A stretch of 64,000 bases of DNA from Emydura subglobosa. Its lineage: Eukaryota; Chordata; Testudines; Chelidae. Shown piece by piece: positions 11,857 to 23,340 of the stretch. The notes beneath the pieces are model-generated. The model searched no databases and was not told the DNA's origin. It saw only the letters and a list, made by a program, of their open reading frames with translations. Numbering within the stretch: position 1 is the stretch's first letter; every line of letters begins with the position of its first letter. The translations under genes were made by a program, and so were the position numbers. Where the stretch lies: positions 34,145,383-34,209,382 of the forward strand of contig ML679966.1 in the NCBI GenBank assembly GCA_007922225.1, read 5' to 3'.

Positions 11857-12540
11857 TTGTGTGTGATGATCAGAGGTCAAAGACTCAAAATGCATTCCTC
11901 ACTCTCAGGCAAAGGAAACACCCACGTGGATAGTGACACTGTCAGCTTGTTTTCTGTGAGAAGAAGCTGTAAATATGGATTCAAGGAAGGATCCTGTAGC
12001 TCTGGCCTGTTTGAACTCTTACAGGGAAGTGTACCAGATGCAAAGCAGAATCCCCAGAGACAATCTGGGTACCATGAGAAGAACTTTTGGGAAACTGCTA
12101 GTTTATTACATCACTGCCATCATTTGGAATTATAAACTGTGACTCACTTATGCATATATTTTACCTGCTTTAACCTCTCAATAACTCTCATTTCCTTTTC
12201 TTGGCTAATAACCCTTTAGTTAGTTTACTATAGAATTGGCTTGGTTGTCTTTGGTGTAAGATCTAAAGTACCAATTGATCTGGGGTAAATGACTGGTATC
12301 TTGGGATTGGAAGCAACCTAAATGTGATGTGACTTTTGGTTTAAGTAACCATTTTATCACAAAGTCCAGTCTGTCTGGGTGCCAGATAGACCGGAGAGTC
12401 TAAGGGGATTGTCTGTGATCCAGGAATTCACATTTGCCACTGGCTTAGTGAAATCTAATTATAGAACGCACCACCTGTTCGGGGGGTCTGCCCTGAGATA
12501 GGTACTCACAATCATGAGCCACTCCAGACAGCGTGACAAT
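11857..12540 (+). repeat. Unclassified turtle interspersed repeat (possibly LTR-derived)
   Basis: Blocks such as GTAAGATCTAAAGTACCAAT, a GGAGAGTCTAAGGGGA block and CACTCCAGACAGCGTGAC look like a repeat family met elsewhere in turtle sequence. I recall it as LTR-like, but neither LTR ends nor a primer-binding site could be fixed. The 92-codon ORF at 11857-12135 falls inside it and is probably not a gene. Confidence 0.35.
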
Positions 12541-12599
12541 AACCCAGGAAAAAGCCCACACTCAATCTAATCAGAAAGCATCATGTACACCTGCTTCTA

Positions 12600-13830
12600 T
12601 AACCACCAGAGCAACCACGTCCTCCAGCAATTGATCCTGTTGCACTGTTTTTTTGAGATACTACAAACTACAAGAAACGTCATAAAATAGAAACATTTGA
12701 GAGAGCAACCAACCTAAGGGAGGCAGCACTTCAAAGAGGAGATGACATGTTGAGCAGAATATCTATGGAAGACTTGATTGTTAAGCATGCAGTTTATCAC
12801 TCAACCTGCCATTCTTCTTACTTGAGTAAAATGAATCTTAAAGCAAAACTACCCAATTACTCTGCAACAACATAGTCAGACCTTATGACATTCTGCATAA
12901 TCAGCTCATTGTGCAGCAAGGCGGCTCTTCTCCTGTCCAAGCTGCTACAAAAACATAAAGCTTTATTTCCCTCGGTTATAGAAACTGCAAGATATTCCAA
13001 TAAGCAAGTTACAGGCAAGATTAGAAAAACCACTATGGTTCTTCAATTTTATTCCATGCACAGCATGGATAAGGCAAGTCAACCACTATTCTATGCAGCA
13101 CAATAACATTATCTGATGTTATCCAAGCTGCTAGAAATTTGAAGCAGGAACTTAAAATTATCCAAATGTTTTCTGAATGTTTTCTGACAAGTGAGCCTGA
13201 AGAACAGCTTTCAAATGAACAAGTGGGTTTGTATAATGCCGCTTTAAGCCTTCGGTCTGAAACAGCCAAAATAAAAGCCTCAGAATACTATCCAAAGCCA
13301 GAGTCATTGTAGTTTAGAGGTCATCTACAAAAGTGCCCCAACTGGTGCAGGAGTTTGTCCTTTGGTTAACAGATAAAGAGGCATATAAATCAGACAACAA
13401 CGAGTATCATCCTTCAAAAGATGTTCAAAGAAGGTGCCTTTCAATTGCAGAGTGCATAGTATTTAACAGTTCCAAAATCATCACGCCACTACACATAAGC
13501 TTTGCTACACAGCTACATCTTGAATTTGGGTCTAGCAATTTAACATACTACACCTTCATGGATTCTGCATCAATTATGATGGATTGTGGTGGTTCATCAC
13601 TAACACTGCAAAAAACGAAGTAAAAAGACTCCAGGGAAGTGTGCTCATTCCAAAGGGAATTGTACCACTTCATGCTGGCAGAAATGTCTCCCATAAAGGA
13701 GATTATAATATAGACATCAACACAGAGACCATTGATGGAAAGAATACCTTCCTTCAGTGAAGATTGAGTGCATAGATTATCACGGAGATCATAATGATGA
13801 ACAAGCAGTATTACATTTCAAGGATACCTC
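12600..13830 (+). pseudogene. Decayed coding sequence of an unclassified, probably transposon-borne protein family
   Basis: Joined over several frame breaks, the plus strand gives one colinear protein relic. About 12700-12850: LREAALQRGDDMLSRISMED, then VKHAVYHSTCHSSYLSKMNL (a YHxxCxxxY element). About 12905-13140: ALLLSKLLQKHKALFPSVIE, then ARYSNKQVTGKIRK. About 13333-13560: VQEFVLWLTDKEAY, RRCLSIAECIVFNSSK, ISFATQLHLEFGSSNL. About 13560-13745: HGFCINYDGLWWFITNTAKN, SVLIPKGIVPLHAGRNVSH, DYNIDINTETIDGKN. Proteins with this motif series (especially xxNIDxNTETxDGKxTFH) exist as uncharacterised predictions in corals, sea anemones and fishes; I recall this without being able to search. Function is unknown. 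No inverted repeats were found at the edges. It sits directly upstream of a hAT fragment but is unrelated to it. Confidence 0.55.
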
Positions 13831-14227
13831 TGCAAATTTATCATTAGATTTTTGTTTTACCCTTTAGATAGTTGTTGTGACACTCTGAGGTCAAAGAAAT
13901 CTAATTTTATGTTTTGAAATACATAGTCATTAAACAAAACAAACAAAATGCAAATATTTCAAAGTGGTCCTTTTAAAAGTTGATGAAATCTTGTTTCTCT
14001 CTATTTCTTTAGTAAGAGCACCACCTGACAGCTCCACATCATAAAGCTCATCATAAAGTACATACAATAAGCTTTCAAACTATGTACGATATAAATGTGT
14101 GTAGAGAGAGTGCATTAAATTGACCAAATCAGTTATGTTTGCTGCTTGCCTATAAAGAAATCTCTCTCCAGAACTAAACATTAAATTTATCTTGCCAACT
14201 TCAAAACATGAAATTACGTCTCTAGAA
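13831..14227. other. Spacer between two transposon remnants
   Basis: AT-rich sequence with no recognisable feature. Confidence 0.4.
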
Positions 14228-15700
14228 GATAGATACATCGGGAAAAGTCCACACAACAGAATATCTAAAAGAAGTGGCAGTGAAAGCTGTAATAAACTGT
14301 GAACAAAAATTCAACTCTCACGTGCACAGTTTTGTCACAGATAATTCTGCAAACGTGGCAAAGATGAGAAGATACTTAGAAGAAGAAACGGAAAAATGCT
14401 CCTTAATAACATATGGCTGCAGTGCCCATTTAATGCATCTTTTAGCCAAAGACGTACATACATCCTCTCCAGGAATAGAAGAAAATGTTGCTGAAGTCAC
14501 AAAATACTTCCATAACAACCATTTTGTTCCAGCTTCACTGAAGAGAGCAGGAGGATCCAAACTAATTCTCCCTCAAGATGTTCGATGGAATTCTGTGGTT
14601 GATTGTTTTGAACAATTTATTAAGAACTGGCCTATTCTCATAGAACTTTGTGAAGAAAACCGCGATAAAATAGATGCAAGGTATCGCATCCAAAGTATCT
14701 AACATTGGATTAAAGAGGAATGTAGAGGATATGCTCAGTATACTGAAGGCTATATCCATAGCCTTAAACAAACTTCAGAGAAATTGTTGCTGCATTGCTG
14801 ATGCTGTCGAAATTTAGAAGGCACTTCAAGAGACACTGAAGAAAGAAATACCTGACCAGAATGTTAAACTGCAGGCAATAAAGAAGCACATGGATCAAGC
14901 ACTAACTCCACCCCATTTTCTTGTGAACATTCTTGACCCTAGATATAAAGGTAGATGCCTAACTTCTGAAGAAGATGACGCTGCCATGGCATGGGCATCT
15001 CAAAATCACTCTTCAGTTATGCCAGTCATAATAAATTTCACGGCTGGAATGGAACCATTTAAACAGTACACGTTTATCGATGATGTTTTGAACAAAGTCA
15101 CTCCCCTGAATTGGTGGAAATCATTAGCCAGGCACCTTGAAACACAATTCCTTCAGTTGCTAAGCCAACTTTTCACAGCAATAGCTTCCTCTGCAGGCAC
15201 AGAGAGAATATTTTCATTGTTTGGTATTATTCACTCAAAGCTAAGAAATCGACTGGGAGTTGAAAAAGCAGGAAAACTTGTATTTCTGTTTCAGCCTATG
15301 AATAAAAATGACAGCGGGAGTGGGGAAGATAAGAGCTATTTGTAGAAGTTTTAAAGACAGCGTACATTTAGCACACAGGTCATCACAACACTAGAGTTAA
15401 TGAAATTTGAAAATTAAAATAAAAAAAGTGTTTTAAGGATCGCCATCAGCCGGCAACTCAGGAGACTGCTGCAATTGCAAATGTCAAACATTTATGTAAC
15501 ATTTAAAGATTTAGTTTAATAAAATATAAGAAGTGATATTGTGTTTGTGTGTGTGATTTAGTTCTTACCATTCCTAATGTACTGCTGCAGCATCTGCAGT
15601 TTGACACGGGTAATGAATATTATGTACTATTTCCTAAATTAATAAAAATCAAGTTATCTAAAAAATTACACAATGTATACCCTTCTAGATGTTGTAAATT
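14228..15700 (+). pseudogene. hAT transposase, 5'-truncated copy 1
   Basis: This hAT transposase encodes the RNase H-like core FVTDNSANVAKMRRYLEEE and YGCSAHLMHLLAKDV (14274-14500), then LPQDVRWNSVVDCFEQFIKN (14566-14625). At 14890-15345 it encodes the C-terminal hAT dimerisation region, including LNWWKSLARHLETQFLQLLS and GTERIFSLFG. The N-terminal half and BED finger are missing. It breaks at about 14676, where a 4-bp insertion is inferred, and at a TAG at 14815-14817 where relatives have tryptophan. The sequence matches the inverted copy at 39.8-41.2 kb closely (about 92% over 149 aligned C-terminal residues) and continues into the shared 3' non-coding end to about 15700. Confidence 0.88.
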
Positions 15701-15714
15701 GCTTGCACTGAGGA

Positions 15715-15895
15715 AGGACCAAATAAACTTACAGGTGTTTGTCCAACCAGTTTTTAAAAACTTCCAATGATGAGGATTCCACAACCTCCCTTGGAAACCT
15801 ATTCCAAATCTTAACTACCCTTATAGTTAGAAAGTTTTTCCCAGTATCAAACCTAAATTTCCCTTGCTGCAGATTAAGTAATCATTATCTTAATT
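15715..15895 (-). mobile_element. CR1 3'-end fragment, antisense
   Basis: The plus strand reads the reverse complement of the CR1 3' region: TTGTCCAACC, then GAGGATTCCACAACCTCCCT, TTAGAAAGTTTTTCCC and CCCTTGCTGCAGATTAAG. It abuts the end of the hAT copy and may have truncated it. Confidence 0.8.
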
Positions 15896-16740
15896 ACTAA
15901 TTAGATGTGCCTCCCTGGCTGCAGCTCTCCAAACCTGCCTGTGGGCAGAGCAGCAGAAGAAAAGGGGGGCTATAGCCTGGACACTGGGACTTTCTATAAT
16001 AGTGGAGGCACTGGGGGCCCACAGCGCTGCACAGGACCTCTCCCCCCATTCTTTAGGGCTCAGAATTCAGCACATCCCAGCGCTTTCTTTCCTGGGTGCA
16101 GCCGGCTGGCAGGGAGCAGCCTGGATAACACAGAGAGAGGTACAATGCAACTCTGGCATCTAGGCTACAGTTTCTCCTCCCAACCCACAGCCCCTTACCT
16201 CCTATTCAGTCTCTGCACAAAGACAGGTTTTCAGGGCTACAACACCAAAAGGAAGAGCTGGGATGGACCAAGCACTAGGTGCAAGCAGGTTTGCAGGGCT
16301 GCCAACAGGGAAGGTACATCTAAGCACTGTCTGCCCTGGCTTCAGCCCTGAAACCTGCCTGCATCTGGGGCCTTTCTTCCAAAAAGGATTCTCAACAAAT
16401 GGCATGCTGTTGCCAATTTCTAAATCCCATTAACATTAAAGTTAATCGGATGGGATTGGTTCCTGGCAAAGGGTTGCTATTAACCAGAAGTTGTTAATAT
16501 CCAGCTTGCTATTAAGCAGATTCTACTGTACTTAGAAGCATTGTAGTCCTAGTCAAAAATGTACAGAGAAAAAATAACCACCACTGAATGTCAAAGATTG
16601 GTTAATTTGCAAGTTCAAGCCAAGCCAAGAAGTGATTCACACAAGCGCACTATATTGTTCCAGTATTGCTGAAAAGTTAATGAAGCAGCAGCATTATTTT
16701 TCAAGATTTACTGAATTGTAGGGATTTCTACCTCCACTCC
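15896..16740. other. Spacer with GC-richer block and possible Tigger-like end
   Basis: 15900-16400 is GC-richer and carries open frames of up to 148 codons without a recognisable domain. About 16405-16533 resembles the right half of a Tigger-type element, ending AAGCAGATTCTACTGTA, but a left partner was not found. Confidence 0.35.
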
Positions 16741-17434
16741 ACTGCAGAAAAGGACCTGGGGGTAACAGTGGATAAGAAGCTGGATATGAATCAGCAGTGT
16801 GCCCTGGTTGCCAAGAAGGCTAATAGCATATTGGGTTGCATTAGTAGGAGCACTGCCAGCAGATCGCGGGAAGTGATTATTCCCCTCTATTCAGCATTGG
16901 TGAGGCCGCATTTGGAGTATTGTGTCCAGTTTTGGGCCCCCTACAAAAAGGATGTGGAGAAGTTGGAGAGAGTCCAGCGGAGGGCAACAAAAATGATTAG
17001 GGGGCTGGAGCACAAGACTTATGAGGAGAGGCTGATGGAACTAGGCTTGTTTAGTCTGCAGATGAGAAGAATGAGGGGGTATTTCATAGCAGCCTTTAAC
17101 TACCTGAAAGGGGGTTCCAGGCAGGATGGAGCTAGGCTGTTCTCAATGATAGTAGATGACAGAACTAGGAGCAATGGTCCCAAATTGCAGTGAGAGAGAT
17201 CTAGGTTGGATATTAGGAAAACCTTTTTCACTAGGAGGGTGGTAAAGCGCTGGAATGGGTTACCTAGGGAGGTGGTGGAATCTCCATCTTTAGAGGTTTT
17301 TAAGCTGCACCTTGACAAAGCGCTGGCTGGGATGATTTAGCTGGGGTTGGTCCTGCTTTGAGCAGGGAGTTGGACTAGATGACCTCCTGAGGTCCCTTTC
17401 AACTCTAATATTCTATGATTCTATGACTCCCCAG
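16741..17434 (+). mobile_element. CR1 LINE 3' fragment
   Basis: This encodes the CR1 C-terminal block with an open frame at 16768-17193: [59 protein letters not shown]. It is followed by the 3' UTR and the terminal signature ATTCTATGATTCTATGAC. It is better preserved than the 6.3-kb copy, which suggests a younger subfamily. Confidence 0.9.
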
Positions 17435-18419
17435 GTGTTTTACAATATCTGCTGTGGTTTTATAAATTGAACATACTTCTTTTGACTGAAGCAATTTAAT
17501 GTAAAATTCTACCATAACATGCAGTGTAGAGAGACATAAGAAAAATAATTGCATTGCTTTTTGGAACTCCATTAAGTAATATTTTTCCTCGAGCCACTGG
17601 TATTATCTAGACAGCTGAAGATGGTGGGAGGAGGGAGTACTATTAGGTTACTTTTGGAACCCAGAGAGATACAGGGCTGACTTTTTTGAAAAAAAGTCAT
17701 GTCAGGTCTGTACTTGCAGAATAGATGCACATATACTAAATCAATCTTGTTAGCCATTTTGACATGCTTGGCTAGTCTTTGCATCAACAGGATGGGTTTA
17801 TGCATAAATCAAGAATAAGAGGTAGTTTTTATGACTAAATGTGTATAACAACTTGAACCCCTTATATTCAGGGCAGTGTGGTAAAAAGCCTACAATTTGG
17901 CTGTTGGTGTTCTTCCCAGCCTATTAATAGATTATGAATTTCAGAATTCAACCCTTGCCATGCTTTGGGGGTGGTTGGTTTGTTTTAAAAAGAAAAAGCT
18001 TCATGAGCAGATTTGGTTTACTGACATTCCTATGGAATTCATGCTAAAAATGCATGAGCACTTCATTTAGCTTTTTTTTTTTTTTGTTAAAAAGTTACAA
18101 ATTTGTTCTATAAAGGCACTGTATTCTTATACATCATTGCCAAGATTTTCAAAGATGGGCACTTAAGTTGCTTTTCAAAAGCAATAAGCAAATAACAGCT
18201 CCCACTGAAGTACATAAAAGCTACAGGATGTTCGACACTTTAAGTCAGGCCACTTATTCAGGCCTGAAATTATGGACTTAAAAACCCAACTTTAGCCATA
18301 CAGTTTTAAAAGTCTTGACCCTCATGTATTTAATCTTTGATTATAAAAAGACTAGTCTGTCACAGAAAATACTGAGATATATATAAGGTTGGTTTTTTTG
18401 ATTTTTTTAAGGTATTGTT
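17435..18419. other. Intergenic, no gene seen
   Basis: AT-rich with T-runs (about 18067-18085). Nothing recognisable. Confidence 0.4.
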
Positions 18420-19130
18420 GGTGTGACTGCAGACCACGGTGGAGTGGTCTTAAGTGGTCCTGCTCCTCTTTCTGATAGATTCCAGTGAGAAGTACTGAGC
18501 AACTGCTATTTGTTCTCTCATGCAAGGCTCTACCAGGTTCTATTCTGTCACCTCTCCTATTCAATGTGCTTCTAAATCATCAGGGGAATTATGGATTGCA
18601 GTATATGAAAGATACCCATCTCTATGTTTCCATCCATTCAAAACCATCTGGTGTAGCAAAAAGACCTCAAATGCTAGCTGTCTCAGACTCAGCACTAAGG
18701 CTGAGATAATACTTACAGAATGAGAAAACAACCTAAAGAAATGGCAGAAGCATGAGCATCCCATCTGAGGAAATCTGACTACCATTCATTGCTTCACCTT
18801 ACAACCTTGGAGGTGGTGTATGGTAGGGAGTATCGTGTTCAATGCCAGCTGCCTTTGAACACTCTGCAGCACTTCGTGCAACTGCATTATGGCTTTGTTT
18901 TTCAAGATAATCATTTGCGCTTGGAAAGATTGTGATTTTTTCTTCTGGAGGCATCTCAGCATAAGTATCCATGCTTCTGTCAACTCAACACTGGATTACT
19001 GCACTGTGCTTACATGGAGCTATACACCTTAAAATCAATCAGATATTGGAATTCATGTGTCTGATTCTTTCCCATGTTATAGGCAAGTGCCATAATCTGT
19101 ACTGTCAACCAGCTGACTGCTTAATGAAAT
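18420..19130 (+). mobile_element. L2-type LINE RT remnant
   Basis: Degenerate RT with GSILSPLLFNVLLN (about 18536-18575), a catalytic-box relic KDTHLYVSI (normally ADDTQLY; both catalytic aspartates reduced to one) near 18610, and a downstream ASVNSTLDYCTVLTW (about 18970-19015) matching the VTSRLDYCN motif of L2 elements. Several stops occur. It is old and inactive. Confidence 0.7.
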
Positions 19131-21779
19131 TTAAATGTGCTGGTTTTGATCTATGAACCCGTAAGTGGTTTAATGGCTAGCTGTCAGAGTATTGTTTCTC
19201 CCCATGTAATACTACTGGAGCTGTTGTCAGTTGAGGTGTTCAGGTTAATAACCCCCTGAGTTAAGTGGTAAAGAATATAACCAGTTTCTCTAAGTGAGTG
19301 GTAAACTGCTTTATAACTTGCTTTTCTTAGAGATTTGCCAAAGCTAAGATCTAAGAAATAAAAAGACTACATCTACACAGTACCCTTTATCTAGTTACTA
19401 GGAAAATATAATACTGATAGCTGCACATGGGTCACAATAGCAACTGCCTTCAGCATATTAATGAGTTTACCCAGAAAAGTAAATTCAACACCAAGACACA
19501 CAACTGTTCCTATGTGTACACTCATACTTAATTCAAGTTTTAAGAGATGACATCAAGTTGTTCAGGTGCAACATTGGGGTATTGCAATAAGTGTTAGACC
19601 TCAATTAAAACAACACCTCTGGGGTTTGGGGAGACAATTTTAACATCACCCTGCACTGCTATAAATAACACACAGTGGTGTTATGTTACTGCAGGGAGAT
19701 TCAGACTGGTCCAATTTGGCTATCCAAGATGACCTGAAACTTAGAAAGTTAGTCAACATAAGTAAAGTATAAAACTGGTTTCTTAGAATTATTTCAATTT
19801 TAACCTAAGCGATCTCTATGCAAGAACATGGGGGAGAAGGGAAGTGTAAGGGGAAGACAGTGACTCAAGAGTTTTTTTAAAAACAACAAAAACACCTGCA
19901 GCATGGACAGTGTCAATACACCTATCCACTGTATCTCCAAAGCAGTGTGCCTCCACCCTGCTCTGAGAGGCCACTTCCAGAGGTGAGGAGACACACATGC
20001 ATGCACACAAATGCGCACACACATACTACATATTATAAAAGAGGCCTTCGCATCTCTTGCTTAGACTACTAACCTAGAAGCCACTCAGTGCTAACTCTGT
20101 AGTAGTCTGTGTGAGGAGGTGATGAGAACACCTGTCCACGGGCAAGCTGACTCATACTAGACATCAAATGCCAATAACTTCTGATCACTATAAAGTGGTG
20201 TTGAATTAAACTCAAGCCTTCAGGGAGGGATTTGTTGCTGTCCTAAAATACCTCACTTACTAACCTAACATGTACATTTTATCAAAGTATTTTGCTTCCT
20301 TCCTGTAACAGTATGACAAGAATCGGTGTGGTTTTCCAGCACTTGCACTGTAGTCTTCCACAAAGATTCTAAAGTATTAAAGTTACACTCCCACTGCTAG
20401 TGTAACCTGTAACACAGTAGCAAAGGTATTGAAACTGGACTACATGGGAAAATAATTCTTTAAAAAAATTGCAGAATAATTCCATTGCTTTAATCAATTT
20501 ACAATAACTAACTGCTAGATTATTGTTGAATCCAGTACTCTGTATTCCCCTGTTCCTCACTCTCTCCCAAAACTGAGTGGCTCTTCAGTCTGCCATCTCA
20601 AGAGCATAATATAGAGGACGTCTGTAGCAAATATATTTATCAAGTAACTACTTTTTCCAGTGCTTAGATATCTAAGTCCATGGATCTCTTATGAAAAATC
20701 ATTTCCATTACACAACAGCAGAGTTTTGGAGAAGCACAGTGCATCTAAGATTAAAATTCGGTCCTGTTTTAGTTACTGATTAGGCTCAAGGTACAAAATT
20801 CTAATTTGCTTGCTGCTATCGTTTTACATCTTTTCTAGATGTCTGATCCTGAATAGGCTCATTCTTGGTTGATGCTCTTGCTGTCTGGTCTCAAGATTGA
20901 TCTTTCAATCCCTAGAACTGAATCAATGGATGGCTGTTGCTTCTGGAACCTGCTCTCCTCAACAGTTTGGTGATCTTCATAATATTATGGAAGGCATTTT
21001 TAGTCTGTTTTGTTAGGTCTCCACCATGCCACGCCCCAAGTGAATCTGAGGGCATTCTAGTGGAAGATGCACTGCTGGCTCTAGCGGTATCATTTTGGAT
21101 AGCAATGTGTGTGTTTTACATTTAAGATTTTTTTTAATACTTAAAAGGAGGAAATGTGCATGTCCTGGATAGTTGATTATTATTTTGTTGCTATGTTTGA
21201 ATTCTGAATTTTGGGGAATTTGTTACATTTGCTTAGATATAGGTACTGTAAACAGATGAATCTCCAAAAAATAAACAGATGTGCTGTTACAGGTGCAGCT
21301 ATACCACTGTAATTTAGACCACCTCTTGGAAAGAGTACCAGATAAAATTTTTTTTAAAATGCATGCATGATACGAGTTTAGACTCTTAAATAGCAAATTG
21401 AATAGTCATCAAATGGGACTTCCTACTATGGTTAAATGTGGGGGGAAGTGATCAAATATTTTTTATCCAGCTGCCCCTTCTATTTTGATCAGAAACTGTA
21501 CATTCATTGCCATGGTAAAAACTAGGTATCAATCATCATCACCACCATCACAACAGCTGCAAATACACTTCAGCTGTTAAAATAAGTTGTGTTTGGATAC
21601 AAATATCTTACAATCAGAATAAAGTGAAGAGTGTGGGAAGTCGGGGGAGGGGACGGAATCTGTGTCACAAGTTTCCTTGGGACCTACTTGATGTCAGAGT
21701 TTGAACTGGGCTTTCAAAGAGCCCCTCCATAGCAAGCAAGCCTGTCAAAACAAGCCATTTCTCTGTCCCAGTTTCACAC
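19131..21779. other. Intergenic, no gene seen
   Basis: AT-rich spacer. Small ORFs such as 19800-20024 (AC-rich, minus) and 20937-21125 show no known domain. No exon of FRYL or any other gene was recognised. Confidence 0.4.
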
Positions 21780-23340
21780 GGGAAGTTGAATGCAACGCCA
21801 GGATAGACAGGGGCCTCTCACACACCGCACGGAGCGGAAATTATTAACTTTGTTACCGAACCCAAGAGTGCGCCCAGGAAACAATGTTTCGCCCCCAGTG
21901 CACCGGCCTCCTCTCTTCCTGGTCCCCTTGAGGGGCTGGCACCGGGCGCGCAGGAGCCAGTCTGGCATGGGAATGGGGCAATCCTCACAGCAGTTTCTCT
22001 CCGCTTTGCCCCTCCTCCCCAGGAGGAGCTATGAAGAGCCCTGCTGGGAACTGGCCCCGCCGCTGTGAGGAGCCCGCAAGGCGCTGAGGGGTAGCCCGCA
22101 GGCCAGCAGCCCCGCAAACAACCCGCTCTGTGGGGGGATCCCACTGGGCCGGAGACACCAGCCAACGAGCTCCCGCGTCGCCGCCAGGTGCCTCCAGATG
22201 TGCGCAGCCCGGGCGCGGAACCTGCTGATACGCGAGGCAGCGATGCCCTGAGGGAGCCGCTCCTGGAGGCCCACGGTCACGGCTCTGCTATGACTGCGAA
22301 GGAGCCAGGGAGCGCACACCCCCACCCCGCCCCGGCAGAGAGCACCGGGCCCCCCACACACCGGCGAGTATCTTCGGGCCGGGGGAGAGGCCGGAGGGGC
22401 GCCCTGCAACTCCCCGAATCCCAGCCGCCAAGCAGCGCTCGCTCATTGGAGACACCGACGGAAGCACCGGGCGCAGGAGGGGCTCAGGCTGCGCTGCTCC
22501 GGGGAACAGGGACTGGCGCCGCACCCAGCGGGAAGGCACCGTGGGGCAATTCTTCCAACACCGCCGCCCCAGCTGTAAACAAAGCAGCGCGAGCCAGGGG
22601 CCAGGCCAGCTCAGAGACGCCGCGCGCGCCACCATCTCTCGCGCTGTCTTGTTTACAGCGGGTCGCGCGGCGGCGGTTCCCCTAACGTTCCATTTCCGTT
22701 GGGAGCAGGCGGCCTCCACTCCCCCACAATGAATGAATCCCACCCCCCGGCGCTGAGTTCCCTACCCCACCGCTTAAAATGTTTCTCTCACCGCTACCTC
22801 CGCCACCGCTGAGAACTCCCGCACTCCGCAACACCTCTTGGGCACCACCGCCTCAACCTGCTATTACGGCCCCTTTAAGGGCTAGTCCGATAGGAACCGA
22901 TTAGTGAATTAAATCTCCATCGGCGTCTCCCCCGGCTTTATCCCGATCGCTCCTTCCCCCTCTAGTCTGATAACTCGACGATCCGACTCCTTCGCTTTCC
23001 TCCCGCCTCCTCGCCTTCCCCATTGGCAAACGGCTCGCAAACAGGAACAAACGCTAATTGGTGACGGTGGGTGACATTCAGCTGTCTACGCCCCTTTTGT
23101 TCATTTTGATTGGTTCCTAGGAGTCAATCCCTCCCCAAGGCGGCCAATCGTCTCAACCAATCACTCCGCCATGTGGCGGCTGTGCTCTTCCTATTGGCTA
23201 CTTAGACCAACTTCCTGTAGGGTGATTGGCCAAGACGGAATTCGGTCCCAGGTTCTGGCCGGCCTGTAAGCAGGAGCGCTCCGGCAGCTCAGAGACTGCC
23301 CAGTCTTTGTGCGTTGGGGGAGGCTAGGAAATGAGCTTCT
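21780..23340. promoter_or_regulatory. CpG island promoter, possibly FRYL (minus strand)
   Basis: A sharp rise in GC and CpG stands out from AT-rich surroundings. It contains GC-box-like sequence (CCCGCC, GGGCGC) and a CCAAT cluster at its right edge. In other vertebrates FRYL lies next to OCIAD1, transcribed away from it, so leftward transcription of FRYL from here is inferred. A candidate minus-strand donor (GCG then GTGAGAG) lies at about 22791. The open frames inside (up to 165 codons) are expected by chance in GC-rich DNA. No coding exon confirms the gene identity. Confidence 0.65.
23022..23229. promoter_or_regulatory. Seven CCAAT/ATTGG boxes in 208 bp
   Basis: ATTGG starts at 23022, 23057, 23109, 23193 and 23225; CCAAT starts at 23144 and 23157. 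Spacings are 35, 52, 35, 13, 36 and 32 bp, and both orientations occur. These are core NF-Y sites. A YY1-like GCCAT sequence and an ETS-like CTTCCTG follow at 23169 and 23211. Such clusters mark strong or bidirectional promoters. Confidence 0.75.

Noticed and set aside
11857..12135. 92-codon plus-strand ORF as a gene
   Set aside because: It lies in an interspersed repeat and has no domain.
22188..22685. 165-codon plus-strand ORF in CpG island
   Set aside because: Low-complexity Ala/Gly/Pro/Arg composition expected of GC-rich DNA. Similar ORFs exist in other frames and no domain is present.
21780..23340. Coding exon of FRYL on the minus strand
   Set aside because: Synteny suggests FRYL, but no conserved FRYL peptide could be found in the window. 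Only the promoter is proposed.
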